Shown here piece by piece: positions 8,436 through 16,378 of a stretch of 64,000 nucleotides of DNA; the first letter of the stretch is position 1; each line of letters opens with the position of its first letter. The stretch comes from an uncultured Oscillospiraceae bacterium (lineage in GTDB: Bacteria > Bacillota > Clostridia > Oscillospirales > Oscillospiraceae): positions 1-64,000 of the forward strand of contig CAJTVM010000004.1 of NCBI GenBank assembly GCA_910579595.1, in the 5' to 3' direction. The position numbers and the translations under genes are program-made. The notes beneath the pieces were generated by a model that saw only the letters and a list, made by a program, of their open reading frames with translations, did no database searches and was not told the origin of the DNA.

Positions 8436-11264
8436 TTACGGGACAGGCTGGTTGGGATCTCCCGCCGGGATATAGGGCGGATCGGTGATAGGCGGCGGAT
8501 CGATGTTGATGGGCGGCTCCGTTGTTGGCTCCATCGGCGGGTTAGTGGGCTCCACAAAAGGCGGAATGCTGGTGGTGGGTTCCACGCTGGAATCCGTCTC
8601 CACCGGCTGTGGATCGGATACCTCCGGGTCCTCTATATCAGGAGATTCCGTTGGCTCCCCGCTGGGCTGCGCCGTGAGATGCACCTGGCAGGTACCGCCG
8701 TGATAGCTGCTCAGCAGCGCCAGCTGGTCGCCCACTGACACGTTTATACCTGTCAGATCGCGCTCATAGTCCACAAAGGCAATGGTCGCCACGCTCTCCT
8801 CCGGGCAGAACTCCCCAGCCTGGTGGAAGTAACCGGTGGGAACACCGTCCGCGTCCAGGATAGGACTCTCCATACAAACCTGCACGGGCACATGGCAGAT
8901 GCAGGCCTCCGTGGGGCCGTCGCCGCTGAGCAGGCGGAAGGACTGCACCCGGCTGCCCCGGGGGTCGGATGCGCACACCCCGCTGGCCAGCTTTCCGCAG
9001 TCGATGCAGATATCGTAGGTGGACAGATCGCCGGGCACATCGAACGCCTGGTTCTCCAGGCCCTGGTGAACGATGTTCATCACCTTCTGCCACAGGGAAA
9101 TCGACGGGTTGTAGTAGTTATAATTGATGACTTCCCCGTTGTTGTAGCCTGTCCACACCGCGGCGGTATAATGGGTGGTATAGCCGCAGAAATAGTAGTC
9201 GAAGGTGTTCTGGGTGGTGCCCGTTTTACCTGCCACCGTCTGACCGGAAATCCTGGCCGCACCGGCGGTACCGGTGGGGGAGGTCACCGCGTTGGACAGC
9301 ATGGTGTTGATATAATAGGCGGTGCTGGGCTTGATCACATTCTCTGTGGTGTTGCTGTTGTCGGTGATGGTATTGTCAGCGGCATCCTTAATCTCCACGA
9401 TGGTGGTTGCCGGAGTATGGTCGCCGCCCCGGGGGAAGGTGGCAAAAGCCGCCGCCATCTCAAAGGTGGTCACGCCGTGGGTCAGGCCGCCCATAGCCAG
9501 CGGGCTGAGGTTGTTGTCCGACAGCACATCGCCGTTGCTGGCCACCATACCAGGCTCCAGCGTGGTGATGCCATACACGTCCTCCAGGAATTCGTAGGAC
9601 TTCTCCGTTGTGACCTGCTTCAGCACATTGACCGAGACTGTGTTCAGCGACCGGGTAAGGCCCTCCATCACAGTGGTCAGGCCGCGGTAGGTGGGGGTGA
9701 CATTGACGGGCCATGCCCTTCCGTTCAACAGCCCAGGGCAATCGTCAATGACGGACGCCGGGGTGATCAGCCCCATCTCAAGGGCGGGGGAATAGACGGA
9801 CAGGGGCTTGATGGACGATCCGGGCTGGCGCGTTGAGTGGACAGCGGGGTTCAGCACCCGGTCCCCCGTTTTTTCGATGGTATTGCCGATAGCCACCACA
9901 TAACCGCTGGAGTTGTCCACCACCGTGATAGCCGACATCAGCCGCTGCCCGGTGCGGGAGGACACCTGGTCCAAATTGGACCTGTCGTTGAAAATGGTGT
10001 CCACCGCCGACTGCACCGTGGGATCATAGGAGGTATAGATGGACAGGCCGCTGTTGAACACCAGTTGGTTGGCCGCCTCCCAGTTGATGGAACGGGCCTC
10101 CATCAGCGCCTCAATGGCGTCGTCGATCACCGCCTCCACATACCAGGAGTAGCGGGCCGCAGCCGGCTTGGCGGCCTGGGCACCATTCGGATCCTCCCCA
10201 TCGGTCTTGAGATCCCGTCCAAACACCAGGGGCTGGGCGATGGCGGCGTCCCGCTCCGCCTCGGTGATATACGGGATGGGCCGCACGTCCTCGTCCGTCT
10301 TGGCCATCTCCCGTAGGATCAGCTCCTGCCGGGCCTTGTTGAACTCCCGGTTTGTCCAGACGGTGCCGTTGTCAAAAGAGTTTTCCGCCCCGCAGGCCCC
10401 GCACACCGTCTCCTTTTCATTGGAATACGGATCCGGGCAGCCCGGGTTCTGGCACTTGTAGCGCGTCATCTCCACTACGCCGTAGGGCGCGTACAGGGAC
10501 GGGTTGTTGGTGATACCCGCCAAGCTGGCGCACTCGGCCAGGTTCAGATCCCACACGTCCTTGCCGAAGTAGTACTGGGACGCGGCCTGCACACCATAGC
10601 ACTTGTTGCCCATGTAAATATAGTTGAAATAGACGGTGAGGATGGTTTCCTTGTCGTAGTTTTTGTCCAGCTCCAAGGCGGTGAAAATCTCCTGGATCTT
10701 CCGGGTGACGGTAACGTCATCGTAGGTGGTCAAATTCTTGATGAGCTGCTGGGTGATGGTGGAGCCGCCCTGAATATTGCCGCCGGTGAACATCCGCAGC
10801 ATACCGTTGGCGGTGCGCCGCCAGTCCACGCCGTCGTGGACCCAGAACCGCTTGTCCTCAATGGCCACAAAGGCGTTGATCAGATCCTGGGGGATGTCGG
10901 TGTAGCTCACGATCTCCCGGTTTTCATCGCCCATCAGGGTCTGGAGCTCCTCCCACTGTCCCGTGGCCTTGTTCTCGTAGTAGATAATCGAGTTCTCGCT
11001 CAAGGTGTACTCATCCAGGTTCAGGTAGGTTTTCGGCATAACCACCGTCTTGACGTAGACGGCGGCGTAGCAGACCAAAAAGGAACCGGTGATCACGCCG
11101 ATGAGCAGCAGCGTCCCAATGATCTGGAAAAACCGGAGCAGGATGGTCAGAATCAAGGGGCGGCGGCGTTGTTTCCGTGCTTTGGCCTTGGGCGCCTGCC
11201 GCCCTCCGCTGGGCGGCTGGGGTTCGCGGCGTCCGGCACTGTTATTGTGGTTTATCTCTGGCAT
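8436..11264 (-). CDS. Class A penicillin-binding protein (PBP1A type) with inserted zinc ribbon
   Basis: This bifunctional peptidoglycan synthase of 942 residues has a short basic cytoplasmic tail, one membrane anchor (~residues 36-72) and an extracytoplasmic glycosyltransferase domain (EDKRFWVHDGVDWRR; GGSTITQQLIKN). A transpeptidase domain follows with SxxK in PGSSIKPLS, SxN in SVNV and KTGT in VAGKTGTTQ. Between them residues ~271-291 contain a C-x4-C-x11-C-x2-C zinc-ribbon-like insertion. The C-terminus has a further Cys-rich segment and ~80 residues of Pro/Thr/Glu-rich tail. GGAGGG lies 8 nt before the ATG at 11264, which is preferred over an in-frame ATG at 11285. A good promoter lies at 11366-11394. 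Confidence 0.95.
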   Translation of the reverse strand: MPEINHNNSAGRREPQPPSGGRQAPKAKARKQRRRPLILTILLRFFQIIGTLLLIGVITGSFLVCYAAVYVKTVVMPKTYLNLDEYTLSENSIIYYENKATGQWEELQTLMGDENREIVSYTDIPQDLINAFVAIEDKRFWVHDGVDWRRTANGMLRMFTGGNIQGGSTITQQLIKNLTTYDDVTVTRKIQEIFTALELDKNYDKETILTVYFNYIYMGNKCYGVQAASQYYFGKDVWDLNLAECASLAGITNNPSLYAPYGVVEMTRYKCQNPGCPDPYSNEKETVCGACGAENSFDNGTVWTNREFNKARQELILREMAKTDEDVRPIPYITEAERDAAIAQPLVFGRDLKTDGEDPNGAQAAKPAAARYSWYVEAVIDDAIEALMEARSINWEAANQLVFNSGLSIYTSYDPTVQSAVDTIFNDRSNLDQVSSRTGQRLMSAITVVDNSSGYVVAIGNTIEKTGDRVLNPAVHSTRQPGSSIKPLSVYSPALEMGLITPASVIDDCPGLLNGRAWPVNVTPTYRGLTTVMEGLTRSLNTVSVNVLKQVTTEKSYEFLEDVYGITTLEPGMVASNGDVLSDNNLSPLAMGGLTHGVTTFEMAAAFATFPRGGDHTPATTIVEIKDAADNTITDNSNTTENVIKPSTAYYINTMLSNAVTSPTGTAGAARISGQTVAGKTGTTQNTFDYYFCGYTTHYTAAVWTGYNNGEVINYNYYNPSISLWQKVMNIVHQGLENQAFDVPGDLSTYDICIDCGKLASGVCASDPRGSRVQSFRLLSGDGPTEACICHVPVQVCMESPILDADGVPTGYFHQAGEFCPEESVATIAFVDYERDLTGINVSVGDQLALLSSYHGGTCQVHLTAQPSGEPTESPDIEDPEVSDPQPVETDSSVEPTTSIPPFVEPTNPPMEPTTEPPINIDPPPITDPPYIPAGDPNQPVP

Positions 11265-11365
11265 TTTGAGATCCCTCCGATACATTCAAGCCCGTCCCTT
11301 GCGGGGCGGTCCGGATTCCTCTCTCTCCCCACCGCGGCGCGTCAGCACACCCGGCGGGTTGGTAT

Positions 11366-11394
11366 ATTATAGCACAGCTTGTTCCGTTTGTCCA
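11366..11394 (-). promoter_or_regulatory. Promoter of the PBP gene
   Basis: Minus-strand TGGACA, 17 nt, TATAAT, about 100 nt upstream of the PBP start. Confidence 0.75.
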
Positions 11395-11452
11395 CCCTTG
11401 GGCGGCCTGTCCAATTCCAGCAGGATTTTTCTCGTTTTTTTTGTAAATCCTC

Positions 11453-11481
11453 TTGCTTTTTCTCTCCATACCCGTTACAAT
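11453..11481 (+). promoter_or_regulatory. Promoter of the DUF1292 gene
   Basis: TTGCTT, 17 nt, TACAAT, about 45 nt upstream of the ATG at 11528. Confidence 0.6.
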
Positions 11482-11527
11482 AAGAGACGCAAAAGCAATC
11501 CGCGCTTCGAAAAAGGAGGGCAGAAAT

Positions 11528-11806
11528 ATGAGTGAGGAATTTGGCCCTGATTTTGTTTCCGTCACCGACGACGAAGGCAATGAATTTGAATTGGAGCATC
11601 TGGGCACCCTTGAACATAAGGGCAATCAGTATATGGCGTTTGTCCCCGCCGACATGGACGAGGACAATGAGGACTTCGGTCTGATCCTGCTGCGGGTCAT
11701 CGAGCAGGACGGCGAGTCCCTCCTGGCCGACATCGACGATGAGCAGGAACTCGACGAGGTGTATGAGCAGTTCATGGAGGAGCTGTTCGAGGACGAGGAG
11801 GAGTAA
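11528..11806 (+). CDS. DUF1292 domain protein
   Basis: A 92-residue, strongly acidic protein of the DUF1292 (YrzB-like) family, common in Firmicutes and of unknown function. Recognisable features are the DDEGNEFELEHLGTLEH start, a central MAFVPAD segment and the acidic tail ending EDEEE. AAAGGAGGG lies 8 nt before the ATG, which fixes the start inside a longer open frame. In many Clostridia it is found near ruvX and alaS; here it stands alone, divergent from the PBP gene and followed by a tandem repeat. Confidence 0.88.
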   Translation: MSEEFGPDFVSVTDDEGNEFELEHLGTLEHKGNQYMAFVPADMDEDNEDFGLILLRVIEQDGESLLADIDDEQELDEVYEQFMEELFEDEEE

Positions 11807-11810
11807 GCCC

Positions 11811-12111
11811 GCTGTTCGCGACGGCTCAAACGCATTTTCGCACCTACGTTTCGCCTGCTCACGACGCGCGGCTTCGCTGCGGCTCGGGCAAAACCCGCCC
11901 CCGCTTTGCGGCGGCTGGGCTTTTCCCCTCGCTCCGCTCCATCCGCGCTGTTCGCGACGGCTCAAACGCATTTTCGCACCTACGTTTCGCCTGCTCACGA
12001 CGCGCGGCTTCGCTGCGGCTCGGGCAAAACCCGCCCCCGCTTTGCGGCGGCTGGGCTTTTCCCCTCGCTCCGCTCCATCCGCGCTGTTCGCGACGGCTCA
12101 AACGCATTTTC
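11811..12111. repeat. 136-bp tandem repeat, 2.2 copies
   Basis: Unit 1 spans 11811-11946 and unit 2 spans 11947-12082, and I see no differences between them. A third partial copy (12083-12111) ends after its first 29 bp. The unit starts GCTGTTCGCGACGGCTC and contains several short self-complementary GC-rich motifs, for example GCGGCTTCGCTGC and CCCGCTTTGCGG. The period is not a multiple of three, so the open frames crossing it change at each copy and are not coding. It lies directly after the DUF1292 stop, like a dispersed intergenic REP/BOX-type element. Confidence 0.9.
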
Positions 12112-12170
12112 CCCTGCTGGGTTCTAACTACGTGACCGCCCTTTTAAAACCCACATTTTTGAAACGGGAC

Positions 12171-12320
12171 GCCCCCTCGCGCTGTGGCTCGCAGGCCTCC
12201 CGGCCCTCTCCGGAGGTGTCTGGACGTTGGAAGCGGTAAAGCAGCGCGGAGGCGACCCACCTGCATGATCGTGCAGGTTTTTAACGGGGCGGCACGGCCT
12301 TGGCGGGGGGCTGTAAATAG
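12171..12320 (+). ncRNA. ssrS: Putative 6S-like structured RNA
   Basis: A gene-free interval can fold into one long interrupted hairpin. GCCCCCTCGC (12171-12180) pairs with GCGGGGGGC (12303-12311). The internal segments CCUC-CCG/CGGAGG and CGUUG/CAGCG pair, and the 3' half carries GACCCACCU, a hairpin CCTGCA/TGCAGG, then AGGTTTTTAACGGGGCGGCA. A closing stem, a 3'-side small hairpin and a GGCGGCA-type end are reminiscent of 6S RNA, which sequesters housekeeping RNA polymerase. A strong terminator follows at once. No convincing promoter was seen in 12112-12170. It could instead be an untranslated leader or a different small RNA. Confidence 0.4.
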
Positions 12321-12357
12321 ACAGGCGGAAGGGTTTTTTCCCTTCCGCCTGTTTTTT
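12321..12357 (+). terminator. Strong intrinsic terminator
   Basis: A 13-bp perfect stem (ACAGGCGGAAGGG and its complement, T6 loop) followed by TTTTT. It ends whatever transcript covers 12112-12320 and lies tail to tail with the anti-sigma gene. Confidence 0.85.
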
Positions 12358-12377
12358 CTGCCTGTGTTTCCTGGGCC

Positions 12378-13493
12378 TTATCCGACCTCGTACCGCTGGC
12401 CGTCCACCACCACGGCGGCCACCTGGGACGGGTCTACCAGCCGGTTGAACACATACCGCGCCACCATATTGGGGCTCTCCCCGTCACCAAGCCCATAGTC
12501 CGCATTGTCCAGGTTGCTGGTACTGTCATACACCGTATACCGGGTGCCATCGGCGTACTCCAGCGCCACACATCCTATCATGTCCAGATCCTCGCAGCCC
12601 ACCTTGAGGCCGATCACGGACAGCTGCACAGTGTCCCCCGTAACCGGATCCACCGCAGACACCACGGGCAGGCTTTCCACGCCGGGCAAATCCAGATAGA
12701 CGTCCAGACTGGGGTCATCCCGGTATATTCTGAGCCCTTCCTCATGCAGCTCACCCTGGAGCAGGAAGCGGATGCGCAGGCCGTCCTCCGCCTTCCAGCC
12801 GCCAAAACCGGCGGCACTTTCCACAATGTACAGCTTCTCCTGCGTGGAACGCTCCAAATCCACATAGGCCCGCCCGCCAAAAAAGGAGGGATCCACATCG
12901 GACTTTGTTTCAAATTGCAGATAGGGCTTATAGACATCACTGTTCAGCAAGCCGTGCGTCCAGTCCACCGCGCCCTCGCCGAACCCGCCGGGATGCTCGA
13001 TGGTGTAGTAAAATTTGGCGGTGCTGGTGCTCTCGTCCAGCACATAGCCCTCCACGGTAAGGGTGTAGTCCTCAAGCTGCCACTGGTAGCCGCTCTCCGG
13101 CAGGTAGGCCCCTAACAGCCCCTCCGCCAGGGCGGTATCGGATCGCACCACCTCGCGGTTGGGGTAGTGGCGCGGCTTGCCGCCGTCGGGGGCATCCACC
13201 ACTTGCTGCGTCCAGGACGGCTGGCCGTTCCCCACAATGCCTTGGACGGTCTGGTCTGGGTCTACCGGCACGCTCTGCCGGACGTAGAAGTCATAGGCCG
13301 CCGCGGCCGACCCGCACAGCAGGGCCACCGCCGCCGCCGCGATGAGCACCGTACGCAGGGGTCGGACCCTCCGCCGCTTCCCCGGACGCTCCCGCTGTTC
13401 CACCAGGGCATAGACCTCCTCCAATTTCTTATTTACCATATTTGGCACCTCCAAATCTTGTCCTAAAATCTCGTGCAGTTTCCGTTCGTCCAT
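12378..13493 (-). CDS. DUF4179-type membrane anti-sigma factor
   Basis: A 371-residue protein with a ~45-residue cytoplasmic head, one transmembrane segment (~48-68) and a ~300-residue extracytoplasmic domain. This is the layout of DUF4179/RsgI-like anti-sigma factors in Firmicutes. It follows the ECF sigma gene by 12 nt with AGGAGG in the gap, so the two are co-transcribed and it most likely holds that sigma factor inactive. The signal it senses is unknown. No catalytic motif was noticed. Confidence 0.75.
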   Translation of the reverse strand: MDERKLHEILGQDLEVPNMVNKKLEEVYALVEQRERPGKRRRVRPLRTVLIAAAAVALLCGSAAAAYDFYVRQSVPVDPDQTVQGIVGNGQPSWTQQVVDAPDGGKPRHYPNREVVRSDTALAEGLLGAYLPESGYQWQLEDYTLTVEGYVLDESTSTAKFYYTIEHPGGFGEGAVDWTHGLLNSDVYKPYLQFETKSDVDPSFFGGRAYVDLERSTQEKLYIVESAAGFGGWKAEDGLRIRFLLQGELHEEGLRIYRDDPSLDVYLDLPGVESLPVVSAVDPVTGDTVQLSVIGLKVGCEDLDMIGCVALEYADGTRYTVYDSTSNLDNADYGLGDGESPNMVARYVFNRLVDPSQVAAVVVDGQRYEVG

Positions 13494-13505
13494 GCTCCGT
13501 TCCTC

Positions 13506-14003
13506 CTATTCCGCCTCGTAGGCCAGCCGGAACCCGGCCCTGGCCCGCTTGAGACGGGTTTTCACCGTCTCCACCTTCAAATCCATTGCCTGGGCGATCT
13601 CCCCCACGGTAAAGCCCTCGCCATAGTAGAGCAGCAGCACCGTGCGGTATTTTTCGTCCAAACTGTCCAGCAGATCGAGGAATTCCACCCTGGCATGGCC
13701 CGGCTCTTCCCGGCCCACCTGGGTTAGCTCGTCCAGGGGGACGCTTCGCCTCCGCTGCCGCAGCAGATCCTGGCACTTGCGGATCAGGATCCGGATGAGC
13801 CAGGTGCGGAAATACTGGGGCTGGCGCAGAGTGTTCAGCTTTTCAAAGCAGGCCAGCACCGTCTCGCTCATGGCATCCGCCGCGTCCGCGTCGTTGTGGA
13901 GGTAGCTCCGGGCCACCTTGTACATGACGCCTTTCTGGCCCTCCATCAGCTCCACAAAGGCGGCGCTGTCCCCTGCCCTGGCCCGTTCGATTAAGTCTTC
14001 CAT
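13506..14003 (-). CDS. ECF-type sigma-70 factor
   Basis: A 165-residue sigma factor with region 2 at ~10-75 (AFVELMEGQKGVMYKVARSY; YFRTWLIRILIRKCQD) and region 4 at ~105-160 (LDEKYRTVLLLYYGEGFTVGEIAQ then the recognition helix VETVKTRLKRAR). The ATG at 14003 is chosen because GAAGGG lies 7 nt upstream; an upstream in-frame start is less likely. The cognate anti-sigma factor follows directly. Confidence 0.92.
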   Translation of the reverse strand: MEDLIERARAGDSAAFVELMEGQKGVMYKVARSYLHNDADAADAMSETVLACFEKLNTLRQPQYFRTWLIRILIRKCQDLLRQRRRSVPLDELTQVGREEPGHARVEFLDLLDSLDEKYRTVLLLYYGEGFTVGEIAQAMDLKVETVKTRLKRARAGFRLAYEAE

Positions 14004-14119
14004 ATCATCCCTTCTTTGCCGCTGTTGACCGGTCACACTGATTAGACGGAGCACAGCGCCTTTTGGGTCCAGCGCGGTGAAAATTCACGCCAAGGCTGCA
14101 AAGCATAGTGTTCCCCGCC

Positions 14120-14156
14120 CGCAAAAGGACAGCCGCCCAGTTGGGCGGCTGTCCTA
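14120..14156 (-). terminator. Terminator of the zinc-ribbon membrane protein operon
   Basis: A 14-bp stem (AGGACAGCCGCCCA and its complement) with TTTTGC on the minus-strand 3' side, just past the stop at 14170. Confidence 0.8.
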
Positions 14157-14169
14157 TCCTATCGCTTTT

Positions 14170-15498
14170 CTACACAAACAAGCTTTCCAGCAGCCCGTAA
14201 AAGTCCCCGTCCATCCGCCGGAAATTGTCGCCATGGTTGATGCGCCGGTCCACGAGATAGCACACCCCGTCCGCCTCAAACACATCCAGACGGGCCATAG
14301 CATCGTGGGAAAGATACTGCTCACGGACTTGATATTCGATGACCACCTGAAAGCCGCCGGACATATCCAGGCCGCTCATATCCTGATAGATGGCGTCCTC
14401 CCAGCCCAGCCGTTCCCCGCCGTCGATGGCCGCCATGAGCTGGTACAGCGTGTCCTCGTCCGTCACCCCTGTGGAATCCACCACTTTGCCGCTCCCTTTT
14501 CCGGTGCTTTCCAGTTTGATCACGGTGATGCGCTCCGGCAGGAACAGCACCTCGTCCCGCTGGAGCTGGGAATAGTCGGGGTAGATGAGGAAGGTGGTGG
14601 GGTTGTAATCCACCTCCCGCACCTCACAGCGCAGGCGTTTGCCGCCCAGGGTGACGCGCAGGCCGGGCGCCTTTTCCGATGTGGCCATCACGCAGAACAG
14701 GGAGCCGCTGTCCCCCGTCTCCTCCAATTCCAGCTCAACGGCAGGGGCAAACAGGCCGGAGGCCACGCCGAAGCTGGAGGAGGCGCTGTTTCCCCCGCCG
14801 GGGACGTAGATGAGGAAATAGTGCTTGTTTTCGTACTCGTACTCCCCGGGAAGGTCGTACCGCAGGGCGTAGGCCCGGTCGGTGCGGCCTTCCAGCCCGT
14901 CCAGCCAGCGATGGACCGAGCCCCGCACTGTCTCCGACGGCTGGAGCTGGTCATACTCGTCAAGGGTGACCTTCTGTATGCTGGCAGAACCGCCCTTGGA
15001 CTGGGCCATATAGCACCCCACCGCAATGGCTACCATCAGCACCGGCGCGGCCACCACCACCACCAGCACCCGTTTCAGTCCCCGGTCCTTCCGCCGCACG
15101 GGGGGCGTCACCCCTTCCCCCGTTCCGTCCAGGGGCACAGCGCAGTGGGGGCACACCTTCCAGTCCTGCTCCGCCGGGGCGGCACAGCCGGGGCAGGCCC
15201 GCCGCAGCTTCGCCCCGCACCGGGGGCACACCGTGTACCGCTCCGCCACCTGCCCCCCGCACTGAGGGCATATCAGGTCGGGCCGTCCGGTCCGCACCAG
15301 CAGGTAGATGATGAACCCCGCCAGCGCCGGGGCCAGCACCGCCGCCAGCGTCCACGCCGCGGCGTTCATCCCCCGGCGCTTGGCGTCATAATACACATAA
15401 ACGCCCACAAACATGGGTATGGACAGCACCAGCACCGCCATCAGCCCCAACAGCAATATACTTTGCAGCATCGCCGGCCAGTCAAGCCCCATAGTCAT
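14170..15498 (-). CDS. Membrane protein with double zinc ribbon, in an ECF sigma operon
   Basis: A 442-residue protein with two N-terminal membrane segments (~10-70). Four CxxC pairs follow (CPQCGG, CPRCGA, CPGCAA, CPHC) at ~82-128, forming a double zinc ribbon, then a third membrane segment (~142-165) and a ~275-residue domain I cannot assign. The start is set by GGAGGGG 8 nt before the ATG at 15498; it overlaps the preceding small gene by 17 nt. Together with that gene and the sigma factor it forms a tightly overlapping trio, so it may act as, or respond to, an anti-sigma or envelope-stress sensor. Function unknown. Confidence 0.75.
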   Translation of the reverse strand: MTMGLDWPAMLQSILLLGLMAVLVLSIPMFVGVYVYYDAKRRGMNAAAWTLAAVLAPALAGFIIYLLVRTGRPDLICPQCGGQVAERYTVCPRCGAKLRRACPGCAAPAEQDWKVCPHCAVPLDGTGEGVTPPVRRKDRGLKRVLVVVVAAPVLMVAIAVGCYMAQSKGGSASIQKVTLDEYDQLQPSETVRGSVHRWLDGLEGRTDRAYALRYDLPGEYEYENKHYFLIYVPGGGNSASSSFGVASGLFAPAVELELEETGDSGSLFCVMATSEKAPGLRVTLGGKRLRCEVREVDYNPTTFLIYPDYSQLQRDEVLFLPERITVIKLESTGKGSGKVVDSTGVTDEDTLYQLMAAIDGGERLGWEDAIYQDMSGLDMSGGFQVVIEYQVREQYLSHDAMARLDVFEADGVCYLVDRRINHGDNFRRMDGDFYGLLESLFV

Positions 15499-15769
15499 AG
15501 TCCGCCCCTCCTCTCTGCACATACAGGATTATAATGACGCCACCCCCCACCGTGGACAGGATGGGGGAACACATCACCGCCAGCGACAACACCGGGTACC
15601 ACGCCCGCACCAGCACCGCGAATAGCACCGCCGCGATCTGGAGCAACGCCCCAGCCAACGCCAGCAGAACGGTGTGCCGCCGGACTGTCCGCCGCTCCAG
15701 CGCCCGCTGGAGCATGGCCTCGTTCAAAACCGGCGGGTCAAACTGCTCAAAATAGTCCATCTGTTTCAT
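15482..15769 (-). CDS. Small two-span membrane protein, possible anti-sigma subunit
   Basis: A 95-residue protein with a ~30-residue basic cytoplasmic N-terminus and two hydrophobic segments (~32-55 and ~60-83). Its ATG lies inside the end of the sigma factor gene (23-nt overlap), so translation is probably coupled. Small membrane proteins in this position commonly restrain the sigma factor; this is inference from context, as I recognise no domain. Confidence 0.65.
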   Translation of the reverse strand: MKQMDYFEQFDPPVLNEAMLQRALERRTVRRHTVLLALAGALLQIAAVLFAVLVRAWYPVLSLAVMCSPILSTVGGGVIIILYVQRGGADYDYGA

Positions 15770-16241
15770 CGGCCAGCGCCTCCTTCAACAACTTCCGGGC
15801 CTTATTCAGCCGGGATTTTACCGTCCCTACGGGAATGTTCAGAATTTCAGCGGTAGACGCCAGATCCTGCCCCTGGAAGTAGAACAGCACCACCGCCAGC
15901 CGCAGCTTGTCCGGCAGACGGCCCACCGCCTGGTACAGCAGCGTGTAGTCCCGCGCCTCCGGGGCAGGGAGGCTTTGGAGGAAACGTGCCTTGTCCTCCC
16001 CGCTGGAAAAGTCCAGCACAGGACTGCGGGCCAGCCGCCGCAGGGCGCTGCGGTAGGTGTTCACGCAGATTCTGGTCAGCCACGGCTCAAACTCCCGGCT
16101 GGGATCGTATTTCCCGATGTGCTTCACCACCCTCAGCCACGTCTCCTGATACAGGTCGTCCGCATCAAAGGGGTTGGGGCACAGGGACCGGCACAGTCCG
16201 TACAGCCGCCGGCCATACCGCCGGATGTATTCGTCAATCAA
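15747..16241 (-). CDS. ECF-type sigma-70 factor
   Basis: A 164-residue sigma factor with region 2 near the N-terminus (LYGLCRSLCPNPFDADDLYQ; EFEPWLTRICVNTYRS) and region 4 with the helix-turn-helix LASTAEILNIPVGTVKSRLN. The start is a TTG with AAAGGGGGC about 9 nt upstream; no better ATG exists in frame. A GTGAACCTTTT motif upstream on the same strand (near 16295) could be an autoregulated ECF promoter. Confidence 0.9.
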   Translation of the reverse strand: MIDEYIRRYGRRLYGLCRSLCPNPFDADDLYQETWLRVVKHIGKYDPSREFEPWLTRICVNTYRSALRRLARSPVLDFSSGEDKARFLQSLPAPEARDYTLLYQAVGRLPDKLRLAVVLFYFQGQDLASTAEILNIPVGTVKSRLNKARKLLKEALADETDGLF

Positions 16242-16263
16242 CCGCTCCGCCCCCTTTCTCTTT

Positions 16264-16295
16264 ACTATACCTCACTTATAGACAAAAGGTTCACC
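16264..16295 (-). promoter_or_regulatory. Candidate autoregulated ECF promoter
   Basis: Minus strand reads TGAACCTTTTG then about 16 nt then GTATAGT. The AACCTTTT-like -35 element resembles ECF-recognised promoters that drive their own sigma genes. The evidence is a single motif only. Confidence 0.35.
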
Positions 16296-16378
16296 CACTT
16301 TCAAAAAAGTAACTGGAGGGGCTTGAATCCGGCGAAAAAGAATGGTAAATTAAAAGACGGAAAGGGATGTGATCGCTT

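Noticed and set aside
11739..12239. 166-codon frame through the tandem repeat
   Set aside because: The 136-bp period shifts frame at each copy, and the sequence is low-complexity and unrelated to any family.
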